A stretch of DNA of 64,000 nt from Rostratula benghalensis (Eukaryota; Chordata; Aves; Charadriiformes; Rostratulidae). Below the pieces are notes generated by a model. It made no database searches. It worked only from the letters and a program-made list of their open reading frames with translations, and had not been told where the DNA came from. The position numbers were made by a program, and so were the translations under genes. Positions 1 to 10,471 of this stretch are shown here, piece by piece. The DNA is taken from the NCBI GenBank assembly GCA_013399305.1, contig VXAI01000039.1:4516372-4580371 (forward strand), written 5' to 3'. Positions within the stretch are counted from its first letter, which is position 1; each line of letters starts with the position of its first letter.

Positions 1-39
1 ATTCTTTATGTCTTCTGCTATGGCCACAATCTTGTCAAC
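1..39 (-). CDS. PPID: PPID coding exon 6, 5' part only (TPR domain start)
   Basis: After acceptor TTTATTAG the reading [13 protein letters not shown] matches the first helix leading into the TPR domain of cyclophilin 40. The exon is cut by the left edge. The remaining TPR exons and the 3' UTR are outside the window. Confidence 0.93.
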
Positions 40-3000
40 CTAATAAAATAGATGGAAAATATAAAGTATGAATGTACTTAGGAAAGAAGTCTTGAGTTAC
101 TTAATGTGTAACAGTAGGATCCCATGTTCATCCTCTTTCAAAGATTATTATAAAACCTCAGAATAAAACTATTAAAATTTTAGACAAATGCTAGCTTCAA
201 ACCACTCCTATAGTATTTTCTACTTTATGTAACACATTAGTCTGAAAGATGAAATTCCTAATGAGTTTTCTACAGTATAAAGGGTGAGAAAATAACAGAG
301 ACAACACAGCAGTTCAAATCCTTCCCCTAAATGCCCACACAGAGCTATATATAAAGGTGTTGACCATTATTCATAGGAAAGACATGTTAACAATCAAAGG
401 ATTCAACCAAGACTGCCTTAATCCTGAGAAAATTTTGTCTCTTGCTTCTCAAAATGGTATTAGTCACCTGAACTTTGCATGCTCTCGAACTACAAGTCAT
501 ACCAACACAATTCTTCTTCTCTCGAAACACTTAAAAAAACATCTATGGAAGGGAAAAAATAACAACTGCCTGTCATAATCATATCCATCATTTCTGCTTC
601 CAGACCGGCACACATTTCAAGTGTTAAGTTACTTTTCCAGTGGCAATAAATAGTTTATAATTATTGCTATCATCTATACCACGGTTGTCTTAAGCTCTGT
701 CAAATATATATATTGCAATTTGTAAAACCAGAATTAGCGACCCTGAAAAAAACTGCTTACAGCTGGAGACAAATGTCACCACAGTTTCTGTAGAGAGTTT
801 ATACAAACAAGTTTAAGGTTGAAGGAGGCAAGCACCTGCCAGCTTCAGTTCTGATCCACAGCAAATGCTATCCCAAAACATTTTCGCCAGCTGAAGTCCT
901 TCTCAATAGCCAGACACAAGGAGTTTCAGATTTCTAGCTGTATTTTTTACTTGTCTATTTCTAATTCTGTATTTGAAATTTATACATGCAGCCCCCTTTT
1001 TTTCCCTTTCAAAACCACTATCTCACACTATTTGTCTATTTCACTTTTGTGATAAAGTAAAACCCACAAAAGAGTTGCTTTCACCGATCTGCTCCCCAAT
1101 ACTCAACAAAAGGTCTTCCTTCAGTTTGAACAACTTGAAAAGCAAACGACTACTGGGAATTGAGAACAACTAAGCTCTGATGTAGTAAAAATCTTTCTAA
1201 AGGTTGATCGTTTATTATTTCTAGTAAGTGAGAAAAAATCTTTTTAAGGGTGGCTATTTAACAAGTTGCACAGAAAATGTGCAACGTGAAGTTAGCCATC
1301 TGCAGGATGGAGTTCTAGTAATAGCAATTTGTCACTACAGCATAAACAAAATTAAACAGAACAGAAAGAAATTAAGTGTAATAATTGTTAAGTATTTTTA
1401 TTTTCAGTTACTGGGGAAAAAAATCAGCTGCAATTAGCACTGAAAAAGAGACAGCAATCCCTTTCTATAGCATTCTCGTTCCTAAAATTGAGTGTCACCA
1501 TTTAGTCAGGATCTTGATCAATTTTTAAGAGAAAAGGCTTAGTGAACATCATCATAGACACCATGTAACTCAGATTACCTACAAGTTTTGCATTCTGTAA
1601 AATACCTGAAAAGAAAAATACTTACATCTTTCAAGTCTATATCTGCATCATCGGGAAAATCTGGATGAGCATCTCCAGATCCATCCTGGGGAACAATGCC
1701 CCAGTCATCTCCTTCCTTTAGCTCTCCACATTCTGCAATGACGCACAACTAAAAAATAAAATGTAAATTGCAGTATTGCTTATTAAGACAATTTCCCCTC
1801 CAAAAAGCCACAACTTCCGAGTGCTCTTTGAAATTCAGTAAAAAAGCTTTTTCATCTGTTGTTGGGGTGCATTGATTTCAGAAACCCACCACATCATTAG
1901 CCTGTCCTCATCAAAAGGCTTTTATCACAGGAAGTGTTGCTTTCAGAGGAGGAGCATTCCAAGAACACCATACCCACAGCCGCCCAGAGAGGCTGGAAGA
2001 GGAACTGGCAGCAAGCTGAGCTGCAGCAAAACACAAGACACAGAACTTCTACTACATTATAGAAGACGGTTCTTTCTTTAACTGGTGAGTCTTTTAAAGT
2101 TACAGAGGTATTAGTTTTTCAAACCACCACAAACTGACATGACCTACGCATCAATTGCTTTTCCAGAAATACAACTTCTGACATAAAATTCATAATAATT
2201 ACCCATCACTTAGGTAGGGTTGTGAATTGCACCTTTTAATCTTGTCAGTCATCTTAAACTTTTAGCTGTGCAGTTCCACCTTCACCCTGATAAAGGCTTC
2301 TACCCTCAGAGCTGTGTTGAATAAATCATTTGTGGAAATTTACAGCAAAAGAACAAAAGTCTCTTAAGAAGGATAGTGAAATGGAAATTAACACTGCTAG
2401 TATAAATAACTGGTTAATGTTTCATAGTTGTAAACATTACACCAAGTGTTTAGAAGAAATGAATATACAGGATATAATGGGAGAATAAACATAATCCCTA
2501 AGTGCTTTGGATTTTGCTTACCTTAACAGGATTTTCTCCGTTTACTTCAACGTTTTCTAGTATTTTAACTACACCCATTCCTTTGATCACTTGGCCAAAC
2601 ACCACATGTTTGCCATCCAGGTGAGAAGTAGGCACCGTTGTAATAAAGAACTGAGAGCCATTAGTACCAGGTCCTGCATTGGCCATGCTCAGCAGCCCTG
2701 GTTTATCATGCTGCATTGGGGACAAAAAAAAAATCACAGCCAATATATAAAAGGTCTGTTATGAAACCCACACCTAAGATTCTGTAAGGCTGTTTTGCAA
2801 GGACAGCCATAACGACAATTTGGTAAACCAGTTACATACAGTTGGCAACTAATTCTGTGCATCATGACTGAAGAGGGCAAATTGCCCAGCTCTGCATGTT
2901 TACTTGCCACCTGGCAGTCTGGCAAGCAAAGGCACATGTGGGACTCAATGCTATAACTTCTGTCCGCTTCTTGTACACTCAGTCCCCTGCACAGCTGCTG

Positions 3001-6000
3001 AGTTGAGACAGAGTTGAGACAGATCACCTGAGAGATCCATGGAGTTCCTCACTGGATTGTTCAAGACCACTGGCCTCAAGAAACAAAGCAAAACACCACT
3101 TAAACCAACTTTAATGTTAAACCATCAAGACGGGTATGTATTGTTAGTTTTATAAGGGCTACTCACAAAAAATAGGCCATAGAACTATGGGGTGTAGGGG
3201 ACTGTAGTCTTTATTATTTAAACGTTGGTGGTTTTCTTTTTAACTCCTTCACTTTCCTAGAGAGATTGTTTTTATTCTGTTGGGATTTTTAACCATCTAA
3301 TTGTTTTGGCTTATGCTACCAGGCCACAAACTAACAAAAATTTACCAAACAGCACAACATGAGAAGATATTTTGTTTCCCGTAAGTACTTTCTCCATCTT
3401 TGAAGTAAGAATTATCTTGTTCCATCACGCAGATTATTTCATTTTTACTTGTACTGCAAAAATGTACTTCTCACATATGTTGTGAACCCTTGCTATTAAA
3501 CTGGCATGACACAGTCATTAAGAAATTACTCTCCCCAAGCTGATGTGGTTATTAAGTGCAAGGAATTCTGTTTAACCCCACTCAGTATGTTACACCAAGA
3601 CATGGTATGACTGTAGCATGCAAGCTGTGGTATTCCTAAGAAACTTGATACTGTGGGGAGGAGTGGAGGACAAAAAAAAAGTAGTACAGCAGTGCAGAGG
3701 AGATGAAAGTAGAAACTGCTGTGAAGCAGACCTTCAGCTCTATGGGAGGCTGATTAGTTTGAGACAACAGCCTGAGACAGCTGTATTTAAGCATCTGGTT
3801 TGTCCCTCTGGTCTCTACCACTTTGAAGAACGTATTTTGAAAACTGTTTTCCCATGCAGTGTTTAGATTTCTGTGGTAGTCGGGAGAACTCCTTGCCTGA
3901 GATGTACATCTGGTCATAAGGCACAACAAATCTGAATATTTCAACCAGGATTTGGCTCAGGAACTCTGGGAAAAGGTTGTACAGCTGTGAGCCTAGAATT
4001 GCACCTAGCCAGCAGAAAGCTACTGGAATAATCTTGGCTTTGTCTCTTCTAATCTTGAAACCTATCCTGGGAATCAGAGATGGCAAGCAACAGAGAGGAA
4101 TCCTGCGTTCCACAGCAAGAGAAGGCACCTGGAAGCAAGCCTGCAGGAATGCAGCCTCCAAAACAAACACCTGACATTTTGCATTGTAATTACTGACAAG
4201 TTAATCAGAAAGGGTTCTCCCATAGGAGATTTTTGCAAATAACGTATGAGTCTGGTCACTGACTCACTGCTCAAGAGGCAGAATAAGACCTGTAAATCTT
4301 ACCTTATTTTTTTTTTTCAATGACAACTAATGCTAAACAGCAAAGGTTTGTAAACAAAGAGCCAAGTGTTGCCCTACACCTGCAAGTTTATTTTTTGTCT
4401 GTAAAGATTTGGAGGAAAAGTTGGAAAGTTACAGACAATACTCTTACGCATCCCTATTTCATTTGGGACCACGTCTCAACATTAGTCCCATGCTAAGAGT
4501 CCCTATCTAGAAGAAAACTGTTGTCACTCATGTATTTTCTTGCCATGAGTGGAAAAACACTGCACATAAATTTGTCTTTTCCATTATGGTTTTGCTTTTC
4601 GTTTTGTAAGCTTATAATGTGAGCAAAAAATGTCCAGACAAAATCAGATTCTCTGACAGATTCAAGGCTTGCAAAACTATGCCATGGTAACAATACTGCT
4701 TGAGGACTATGTAAGTTGGGTGTTTCATAACAGCACAGCCATTAGCTGTAGAAGCAACACCAAAAAAGGCCTACTGGGGTTGATCTGGCATCATAAATTG
4801 ACTACCAGCAAAGTCTTGCTTGGTTTATTGCAATTTACAGAAAACCATACAAACAGGTAGCTCCAGTGTTCTCAAGTGCCAACAAAAACAACTTTGCAGG
4901 ACTGCCAGATTAAGTGCAAGATCCAGTGAATTTCTACACAGCAGAGGCACTTTAAATCCCACTACAATCTTAACCTACTTGGCCAACAGACGATTGGAAT
5001 TGAGCTCCCAGAATCTGTACAAGATCCAAGTGATACAGATCTTCAACTCATCCCTGGCCCATTGACAACTTTTGTTGTAGCTGAGCAGTCAGAGAAATAC
5101 GGAAATGGGGATCATCTGCATTCTGCTCATAACTACCTTGAGACCTCACTTGACACTACAACAAAAAAAGTGATGATTGACAGTCTCCTTCTTCAGATCT
5201 TGTGACAAGGACCAATGCAGAGGAGTAACTTTAAGCAGCAGTGCTATTGGCACCTCCACAGCAAGTGCCAGACTTCAGGGAACATCTCTCACAATTGTCA
5301 TTAATGCTATGATGAATGCTGGAGCTACATTTCCTGTTACTGCTCTGAACTTAGTCATGGGCTTTGATGCCTGATTAGTGGAGGATTGCCAGATTTTATT
5401 TTCTTAAATACTGTTCGGAGGCAATCACAATTGCAGTTTGGGATTTGTTTTAACCACTGGAAACAATGTCTGTAAGCTTTTTAGTGAGTGCTGTTGAGAA
5501 GTCATCCATACGCTATCACATAGTACCACGATATGAAAATGGTCAACACTACTGCTGAGAATTGTTACACCTACAGCAGTGGGTGTCCTGGCTGTTGCAG
5601 AACATGCTATTTTTGTTGTTTCCAGGTAGTACTCCCACCCAAGTTCAAGATGTGATTACTGGTCGTTCAAGCACAAGGGATTTCTTCCCGTCACAGTCCT
5701 TCATGTACAGCTGAGAACACAGATGGGCATTCAGAACAATTAATGTGATTGCCACTTTTCTCCAGAATGGCAAAGTGTGCTAGTCAAAAAAATTTAAGTC
5801 ACAGTGTATAGGTAGTACTTAAATTTGGAAATCTTCAAATACTGTATGAATTATAGGCTTAAGGTAGATAGACTTAATGTACAGTATGGTGAAAAGCAGT
5901 CTTCTTCCCTTTCTGGAATACCCAGTTTCAAAGAAAGTTAGAACTAAATTGCTTGAAAAAAAATTAAAAATACAGAAGGCAAACATTTCTTCTTCATAAG

Positions 6001-9000
6001 CATAAAAAAGGAGTCAAACTTATGTCAAAAGACAGACCCTGGAGGCATCAATTGCATTTGATTTTGATGATAAAGAGAAGCCTGAAGAACGGTAATGGGG
6101 ATTTTGAAGGTTATGCCTTTGTCAAAGAAACAAGAGAAAACACAGGATACATCCTGAGAAAAGTTTTTCAAAAATTGTACTTGTTAAACTGCGTGTTTAA
6201 ATACGTGCACCTGCCATCTTCCTAGTGTCACTAGATGTTGATTTCCAAGACAAAGACTGTTTTAGAATTTCCTACTCTCACAGCACAGCTCCCTCCTCTC
6301 TGCCTGCAGCTGGGCTGACAAAACTGCTTGTGGGACTGCACAAATGGCTGCTAGTAATGAAACAGTGAGCTCTGACACAGGAGTGGGAGTAAGTAATGGG
6401 AGGGGTAGGAATTTCTGCCATCAAAGCCAGCATCTCTTAAAATAACATCCTAAAATCCAGACCTTGCATATTCAAAAGCTTGCTTTGTTCACAGCACATT
6501 CTTCCAACATTTTTGATGAAAAAAAAAGCCATTCATAAACAGCCTTTTACTTCTCATGTCATTGAAAATAACTGTAGCAGGGAAAATGCTTTCTTTAAAA
6601 TTTTCCTCTGGATTAACTCTGCAATCTATCATGGATTCCCCACTTCTTAAGTCAGAAAGGTATTTCTCACATCCAATCTTATGAATGTTATTAGTGTACA
6701 GAAAAACAAAAAAGCATAAAATTCATTTAATGCTAACATACTATACATGCTTCAAAGAGACAAAATTTGCCACTCTTCAATGAGAACTAAAAAATTGTTT
6801 CCAATGAACTCCTGATGGTGCAATTAAAAAGAAAACCTAAGACTATGGTTGTCTTTGTCTTAATGAGGTTGAGTTCCCTTTGTATGTATTCATACATGTA
6901 TTTGTTCTATATTCAGTCAAGATTTTAAATACAAACTGGTTTGGGGCTTTTTTTGCTGCATTCTTTCCAATGCTTAAAAATACGTCAGCCTTAAACTAAA
7001 GAGCATTAATTCTGAACTTGATGTAAAATAAAAATCGCTGAAACCTCAAAAATTGAATACAATTAGTATTTCCAATAGAGTACCTTATAATGAAAGTTTT
7101 CATCTTCAAAATTTTCACCATATATACTTTCTCCACCTGTGCCATTTTGGTTTGAGAAATCTCCACCCTGGATCATGAATTCCTTAATAACTGTAAAAGA
7201 AAATAATTTTAAAATACAGCAGCCAGGAAGGATAGGCATGAGGAAAAATAATTCAGAGATGAACAGCAATTCCTGTCACCAGCACCTGCACCTAAATAAA
7301 ACCAAAACCTACCTTTTATTTATCAAGTCTCCCCTAAGTACTCTTTTTCAGTTAAGTGGACATCATCTGATATTTAATCCTTTCCCTGACAGCAATTTCA
7401 ACCTATTCACAACCCATAGTAAACTAATTTCACTATTACAAACTTACTAGTAAATTTGTAATTTACCACCGTCGACATATAGTAAAAACATCTAGTCAGC
7501 AGGAGGATCAAAAAGTTAAAAACTTATTTTCAGTCAAGTTATTTCTTAAACAAGTGCCACAAAACATTATTTAACATTATTTCAAATACTAATAATGGAG
7601 AGCTTTTGTTACCACCAGGAAAACAGGATTTCATAGCTTACTTCGGTGGAAAGGACATCCTTTATAATGGAGAGGTTTTCCAGTGGTAGGTCCTGTTCCT
7701 TTTTCTCCTGTACATAACGCACGGAAATTTTCAGCAGTTTTAGGTACAACATCAGCAAATAATTCGAAGACAATGCGTCCAACTGAAATGACAAAAAGAG
7801 AGAATGAAACCTATTTTTAACTCGTGTCCTTGGCACAGTGTTGCATGGAGTGTTACAGGGCAAATGAAATTAATGTTTCAGACTTTATTATTTTTATTTA
7901 GTTAAATTTACATTTGGAGGTTGTTCCATGCCAATTGCTGACAAAAGTTTTAAGCAAGGTTATTACCAACAATGAATTCCTCTATCAAGAATAACTTGCG
8001 GGGAATAAAGACAGATCCTGCCAAAAACTAAAAAATGCCAAATGCATTTTCTGCCAAAAAAATGGGCATGGGAAATCACACACACGTATATTAAAGCCAA
8101 ATTATGTATTTTAACATGCATATTTATTTCATGTCTATTTTAACTATATATATGTATCTTGCGCAATCAAAAATAGCTACAGTTTTAAAAGGCTCTTTTG
8201 TGAAAATTTTTATTTTGCAGAATCAGAGAATGATATAGGGTCGGAAGCTACCTCTGGAGATCATCTAGTCCAACCCCGTGCCAAAGCATGTCCTCCAACA
8301 GCAGGCTGCACAGCAACTTGTCCAGGCGAGTTTTTGACATCTCCAGAGATGGAGACTCCACCACCCCTCTGGGCAGCCTGTGCCAGGGCTCTGCCACCCT
8401 CAAAGTGAAGTAGTTCCTCCTCATGTTTAGATGGAACTTGTTATGTTCAAGGTTGTGCCCATTTCCTCTTGTCCTCTCACTGGGCACCACTGCAAAAAAG
8501 ACTGGCCCCTTCTTCTTGACAGCCATCCTTTAAGTATTTATAGGCATTGATCAGATCCTCCTTCAGCCTTCTCTTCTCCAGACTAAAAAGACCCAAGTCC
8601 CTCAACCTTTCCACATAAGGGATGCTCCAGGCCTCTAATCATCTTGGTGGTCCTCTGCTGTACCCTCTCCAGCAGTTCTATGTCCTTCCTGAACTGGGAG
8701 GCCTAGAACTGTACCGAACTCCAGATGGGACCTCACCAGGGAAGAGTAGAGGGGCAGGACAACCTCCCTTGACATTCTGGTCACACTCTTCTTAATGCAC
8801 CCCAGGATGCCATTGGCCTTCTTTGATCAAAAAGCTTATGCCAAATATGTACAGCAACCTTACTCCTCATTTTCTTAAAACTCCAATTTTACTAAGACAC
8901 AGTAACTCTTAATATGCATATGAATGATGGCTATTTAGAGTTACACACACTACAAACAATTGTTAAAAAACAAATGTACGTGTTTTAGTTAGGGAAGTGA

Positions 9001-10362
9001 AACCTGAATAGCTAACAGATCCTGTAATAGTCGTTAAATGGATTCTGTGTCAAATTCTCATCTTTTCACAAACTGGCTTCTCAGAGAGCTATTTCTCACT
9101 CCTAGCAGCTGCCATCAGCTGATGCTCCTGTTTTCTCATCAGCCTCACAGTCAATTAGTTAACATAACTCTACCGGAAGCTAAATGTAAATATATTAATT
9201 CTAATTAATACAGGAATGAAAACAAATTAGACAACCGAAAGTCAATAAAAGGCAAATCATCTTACAGACACTTCTTTTATTCTTTGGAGTAGCAGAATGA
9301 ATAAATAAAAGGCAACACCCAGACAAAAAGGCATCATCTAGGGAAATTTTTAAAACCCATGCTTCCAAATACCACACCAGCTTCCACGTTGTTTTCTTAT
9401 TTCCACTTCGACCGTTTGCCCAGATTTTCGAATGACCTCTGGCAACACTGGCGATGCCAAGTGAGTGACTGGGATGGCTGGTTTGCCAGAGCTTTTCCCC
9501 GGGGCAGACCACCACCGCTCCCTGCACCCCAGGCCAGCCGCCTGTCGAGGCCCGATGGTGCCGTGGCACGACCCCAGGGCGGTGATGATGGCAGGAACGG
9601 CAGCCGGACGGGCCGGTCGCTGCGATCCAGGCCGAGCTGGGCACACCGACAGCACGTGTGCAGGCACAGGCCGCCACCACGGCCACCCCGGGGTGCAGGG
9701 CACTGTGCCAGTCGGCCGTGTTCGGTGTGGCGAGGCTGTGCGGGGACACCTCATTAATGCCACTGATGGCAGCGATACTCCCCCGCATCACCCATGGATA
9801 CCTCCCGCAGATGGGAGCCCACGGTGAGCGGGGCGCCGACGCAGCCATGTTGCCGCCTTATCCCGTTTCCTCGGGCCTGTTCAGTCCGGCGGGAAAACCT
9901 CTGAAGGAGGGCGCAGGGCCCGGCGGGGGCACCCCTCCCACCCCCGAGGAGGCCCGTTCGCGACGGGTCCGTGTTTCTCCCTCTGCCCTTCCTCGGTGTG
10001 GGTGCTGGCAGCCGGCGGGGACGGTGCCCGGCGCGGCGCCACCGGAGCCCACCGCTCCCTCCCCGTCGAGAACATTCCGCCGCGCGGGGCCAGCCCGGGC
10101 ATGAGCCGCGCTGCTCCCGCCAGCCCGCTCCCCGCCGCGCGGTCCGGGCCAGGCCCGGCCCAGTGCACCCCGGACGGGGGCGTCCCGGCCCCCCCGGCCA
10201 CAGACCCGGTCCCCACCCCACCGCGCGAACCTCTCCCAGGTCCCCGCCGCGAGGGCCCGTTCCCGCCCCCTCCCCACCTCGCTCGCCCCCGATGTCCACA
10301 TCGAAGAAGGCGCGGGGGTTGGAGGGCTTGCTGGGCCGGGCGAGAGGGGACGGGTGCGACAT
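1..10362 (-). CDS. PPID: PPID, cyclophilin 40 (peptidyl-prolyl cis-trans isomerase D), six exons, 3' end off the window
   Basis: Coding exons on the minus strand are 10278-10362, 7642-7782, 7084-7190, 2522-2710, 1626-1748 and 1-39 (cut by the window edge). They join in one frame giving residues 1-228 of a protein that is about 370 residues in mammals. Residues ~17-183 form the cyclophilin PPIase domain, 184-215 the acidic linker, and 216 on the start of the TPR domain that docks on the Hsp90 C-terminal tail. The catalytic Arg75, Phe80 and Gln83 are present in the FHR...FMIQGG motif. His141 stands where cyclophilin A has Trp121, the known cyclophilin 40 substitution linked to weak cyclosporin binding. 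The product is a cytosolic Hsp90 co-chaperone of steroid-receptor complexes. The start MSHPSP matches the family. The gene lies head to head with FNIP2. All five introns are GT-AG. Confidence 0.97.
40..1625 (-). other. PPID: PPID intron 5
   Basis: This is a GT-AG intron of about 1.6 kb, AT-rich. Short open frames on both strands have no recognisable content. I see no RNA gene or repeat element in it. Confidence 0.9.
1626..1748 (-). CDS. PPID: PPID coding exon 5
   Basis: The exon encodes residues 175-215: [20 protein letters not shown] followed by an acidic linker ([14 protein letters not shown]) between the PPIase and TPR domains. The acceptor is TTTTTTAG and the donor GTAAGT. It is 41 whole codons. 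Confidence 0.96.
1749..2521 (-). other. PPID: PPID intron 4
   Basis: This is a GT-AG intron of 773 bases. I see nothing beyond splice signals and AT-rich sequence. Confidence 0.9.
2522..2710 (-). CDS. PPID: PPID coding exon 4
   Basis: The exon encodes residues 112-174: the LLSMANAG strand, the NGSQFFITT core, [19 protein letters not shown] and [14 protein letters not shown]. His141 replaces the tryptophan of cyclophilin A. The acceptor AATGCAG and donor GTAAGC are seen. It is 63 whole codons. Confidence 0.98.
2711..7083 (-). other. PPID: PPID intron 3
   Basis: This is the largest PPID intron (4.4 kb). Most of it is unremarkable AT-rich DNA. The middle (about 4.66-5.7 kb) has a protein-like but broken stretch on the plus strand that is described separately. 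No interspersed repeat is recognisable. Confidence 0.9.
4930..5205 (+). pseudogene. Unidentified protein-like open stretch without a start codon, possible decayed retrocopy
   Basis: One plus-strand frame stays open for 91 codons between a stop at 4927-4929 and a stop at 5203-5205 and has no ATG near its start. It reads like natural protein, for example ...[19 protein letters not shown] followed by [16 protein letters not shown] and KKVMIDSLL. Protein-like sequence seems to go on in other frames (around 5190-5370 and 5620-5690), as in a frameshifted old processed copy. I could not match it to a family. It may also be chance. No poly-A tail or target duplication was identified. Confidence 0.25.
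7084..7190 (-). CDS. PPID: PPID coding exon 3
   Basis: The exon encodes residues 76-111, including [20 protein letters not shown] and the FEDENFHYK segment. Phe80 and Gln83 line the PPIase active site. The acceptor TTTTACAG and donor GTACTC are seen. It ends exactly on a codon boundary. Confidence 0.97.
7642..7782 (-). CDS. PPID: PPID coding exon 2
   Basis: The exon encodes residues 29-75 plus one base: [20 protein letters not shown], then the RALCTGEKG loop and the GCPFHR motif, ending at the catalytic arginine (Arg75, equivalent to Arg55 of cyclophilin A). The acceptor is TTTCAG and the donor GTAAGC. The length of 141 bases keeps the frame with its neighbours. Confidence 0.97.
8220..8824 (-). 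mobile_element. CR1 LINE fragment, 5'-truncated
   Basis: Read on the minus strand, the end near 8220 has the CR1 3' tail (GGTTGGACTAGATGATCTCC followed by ATTCTCTGATTCTG-type repeats). The body holds the CR1 blocks for AGGAAGAACT...CACTT, GAGTCTCCATCTCTGGAGAT and the upstream GGAGAGGGTACAGCAGAGGA region. It stops near 8824 in the segment coding 'AAGAAGGCCAATGG', which is typical 5' truncation. It is not capable of expression: only the 3' end is present. Confidence 0.93.
10070..10077. promoter_or_regulatory. PPID: Two-unit heat-shock-element-like palindrome in PPID intron 1
   Basis: GAACATTC (in AGAACATTCC) fits nGAAnnTTCn, the basic HSF1 binding pair, 200 bases inside PPID intron 1 and within the CpG island. 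A functional HSE normally has three or more units, and a third is not obvious, so this is weak. Confidence 0.25.
10278..10362 (-). CDS. PPID: PPID coding exon 1 (start codon)
   Basis: ATG at 10362-10360 opens [20 protein letters not shown] and continues through the first PPIase strand ([10 protein letters not shown]). The exon ends one base into codon 29, followed by donor GTGGGG. It lies inside a CpG island. An in-frame upstream ATG exists at 10455, but the family's N-terminus begins at MSHPSP, so the downstream start is chosen. Confidence 0.95.
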
Positions 10363-10459
10363 ATCGCAGCTGCCCGCCGCCGCACTGGCTCCGCCTGCTC
10401 GGCCGCCCGCGATTCCGGCCGCCGCGGGGTCGGGGCCGCTCGCCGCTCCTCCCACCGGC

Positions 10460-10471
10460 GGGGTGGGCGGG
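10460..10471 (+). promoter_or_regulatory. PPID: GC box (Sp1-type) upstream of PPID
   Basis: GGGGTGGGCGGG lies about 100 bases upstream of the PPID start codon. A second GC box, TGGGCGGGA, lies at 10501-10509. These are consensus Sp/KLF sites by sequence. Use in vivo is inferred. Confidence 0.5.

Larger units (their letters stand above)
7783..10277 (-). other. PPID: PPID intron 1
   Basis: This is a GT-AG intron of 2.5 kb. It holds a minus-strand CR1 fragment (about 8220-8824) and, next to exon 1, a GC-rich stretch from about 9450 that is the downstream half of the PPID CpG island. Confidence 0.9.

Noticed and set aside
3787..4170. Minus-strand open frame of 127 codons in PPID intron 3
   Set aside because: It starts and ends arbitrarily within the intron, has no known family features, and overlaps other open frames of equal length class.
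8248..8526. Open frame of 92 codons reading like a protein ([20 protein letters not shown])
   Set aside because: This is the well-known CR1 3' region read as protein, not a gene. The frame at 62248-62475 is the same case.
9201..9848. Minus-strand open frame of 215 codons in PPID intron 1
   Set aside because: It arises where G+C is high and stops are rare. The content is Pro/Ala/Arg/Gly-rich with no domain, and several other frames are open over the same DNA.
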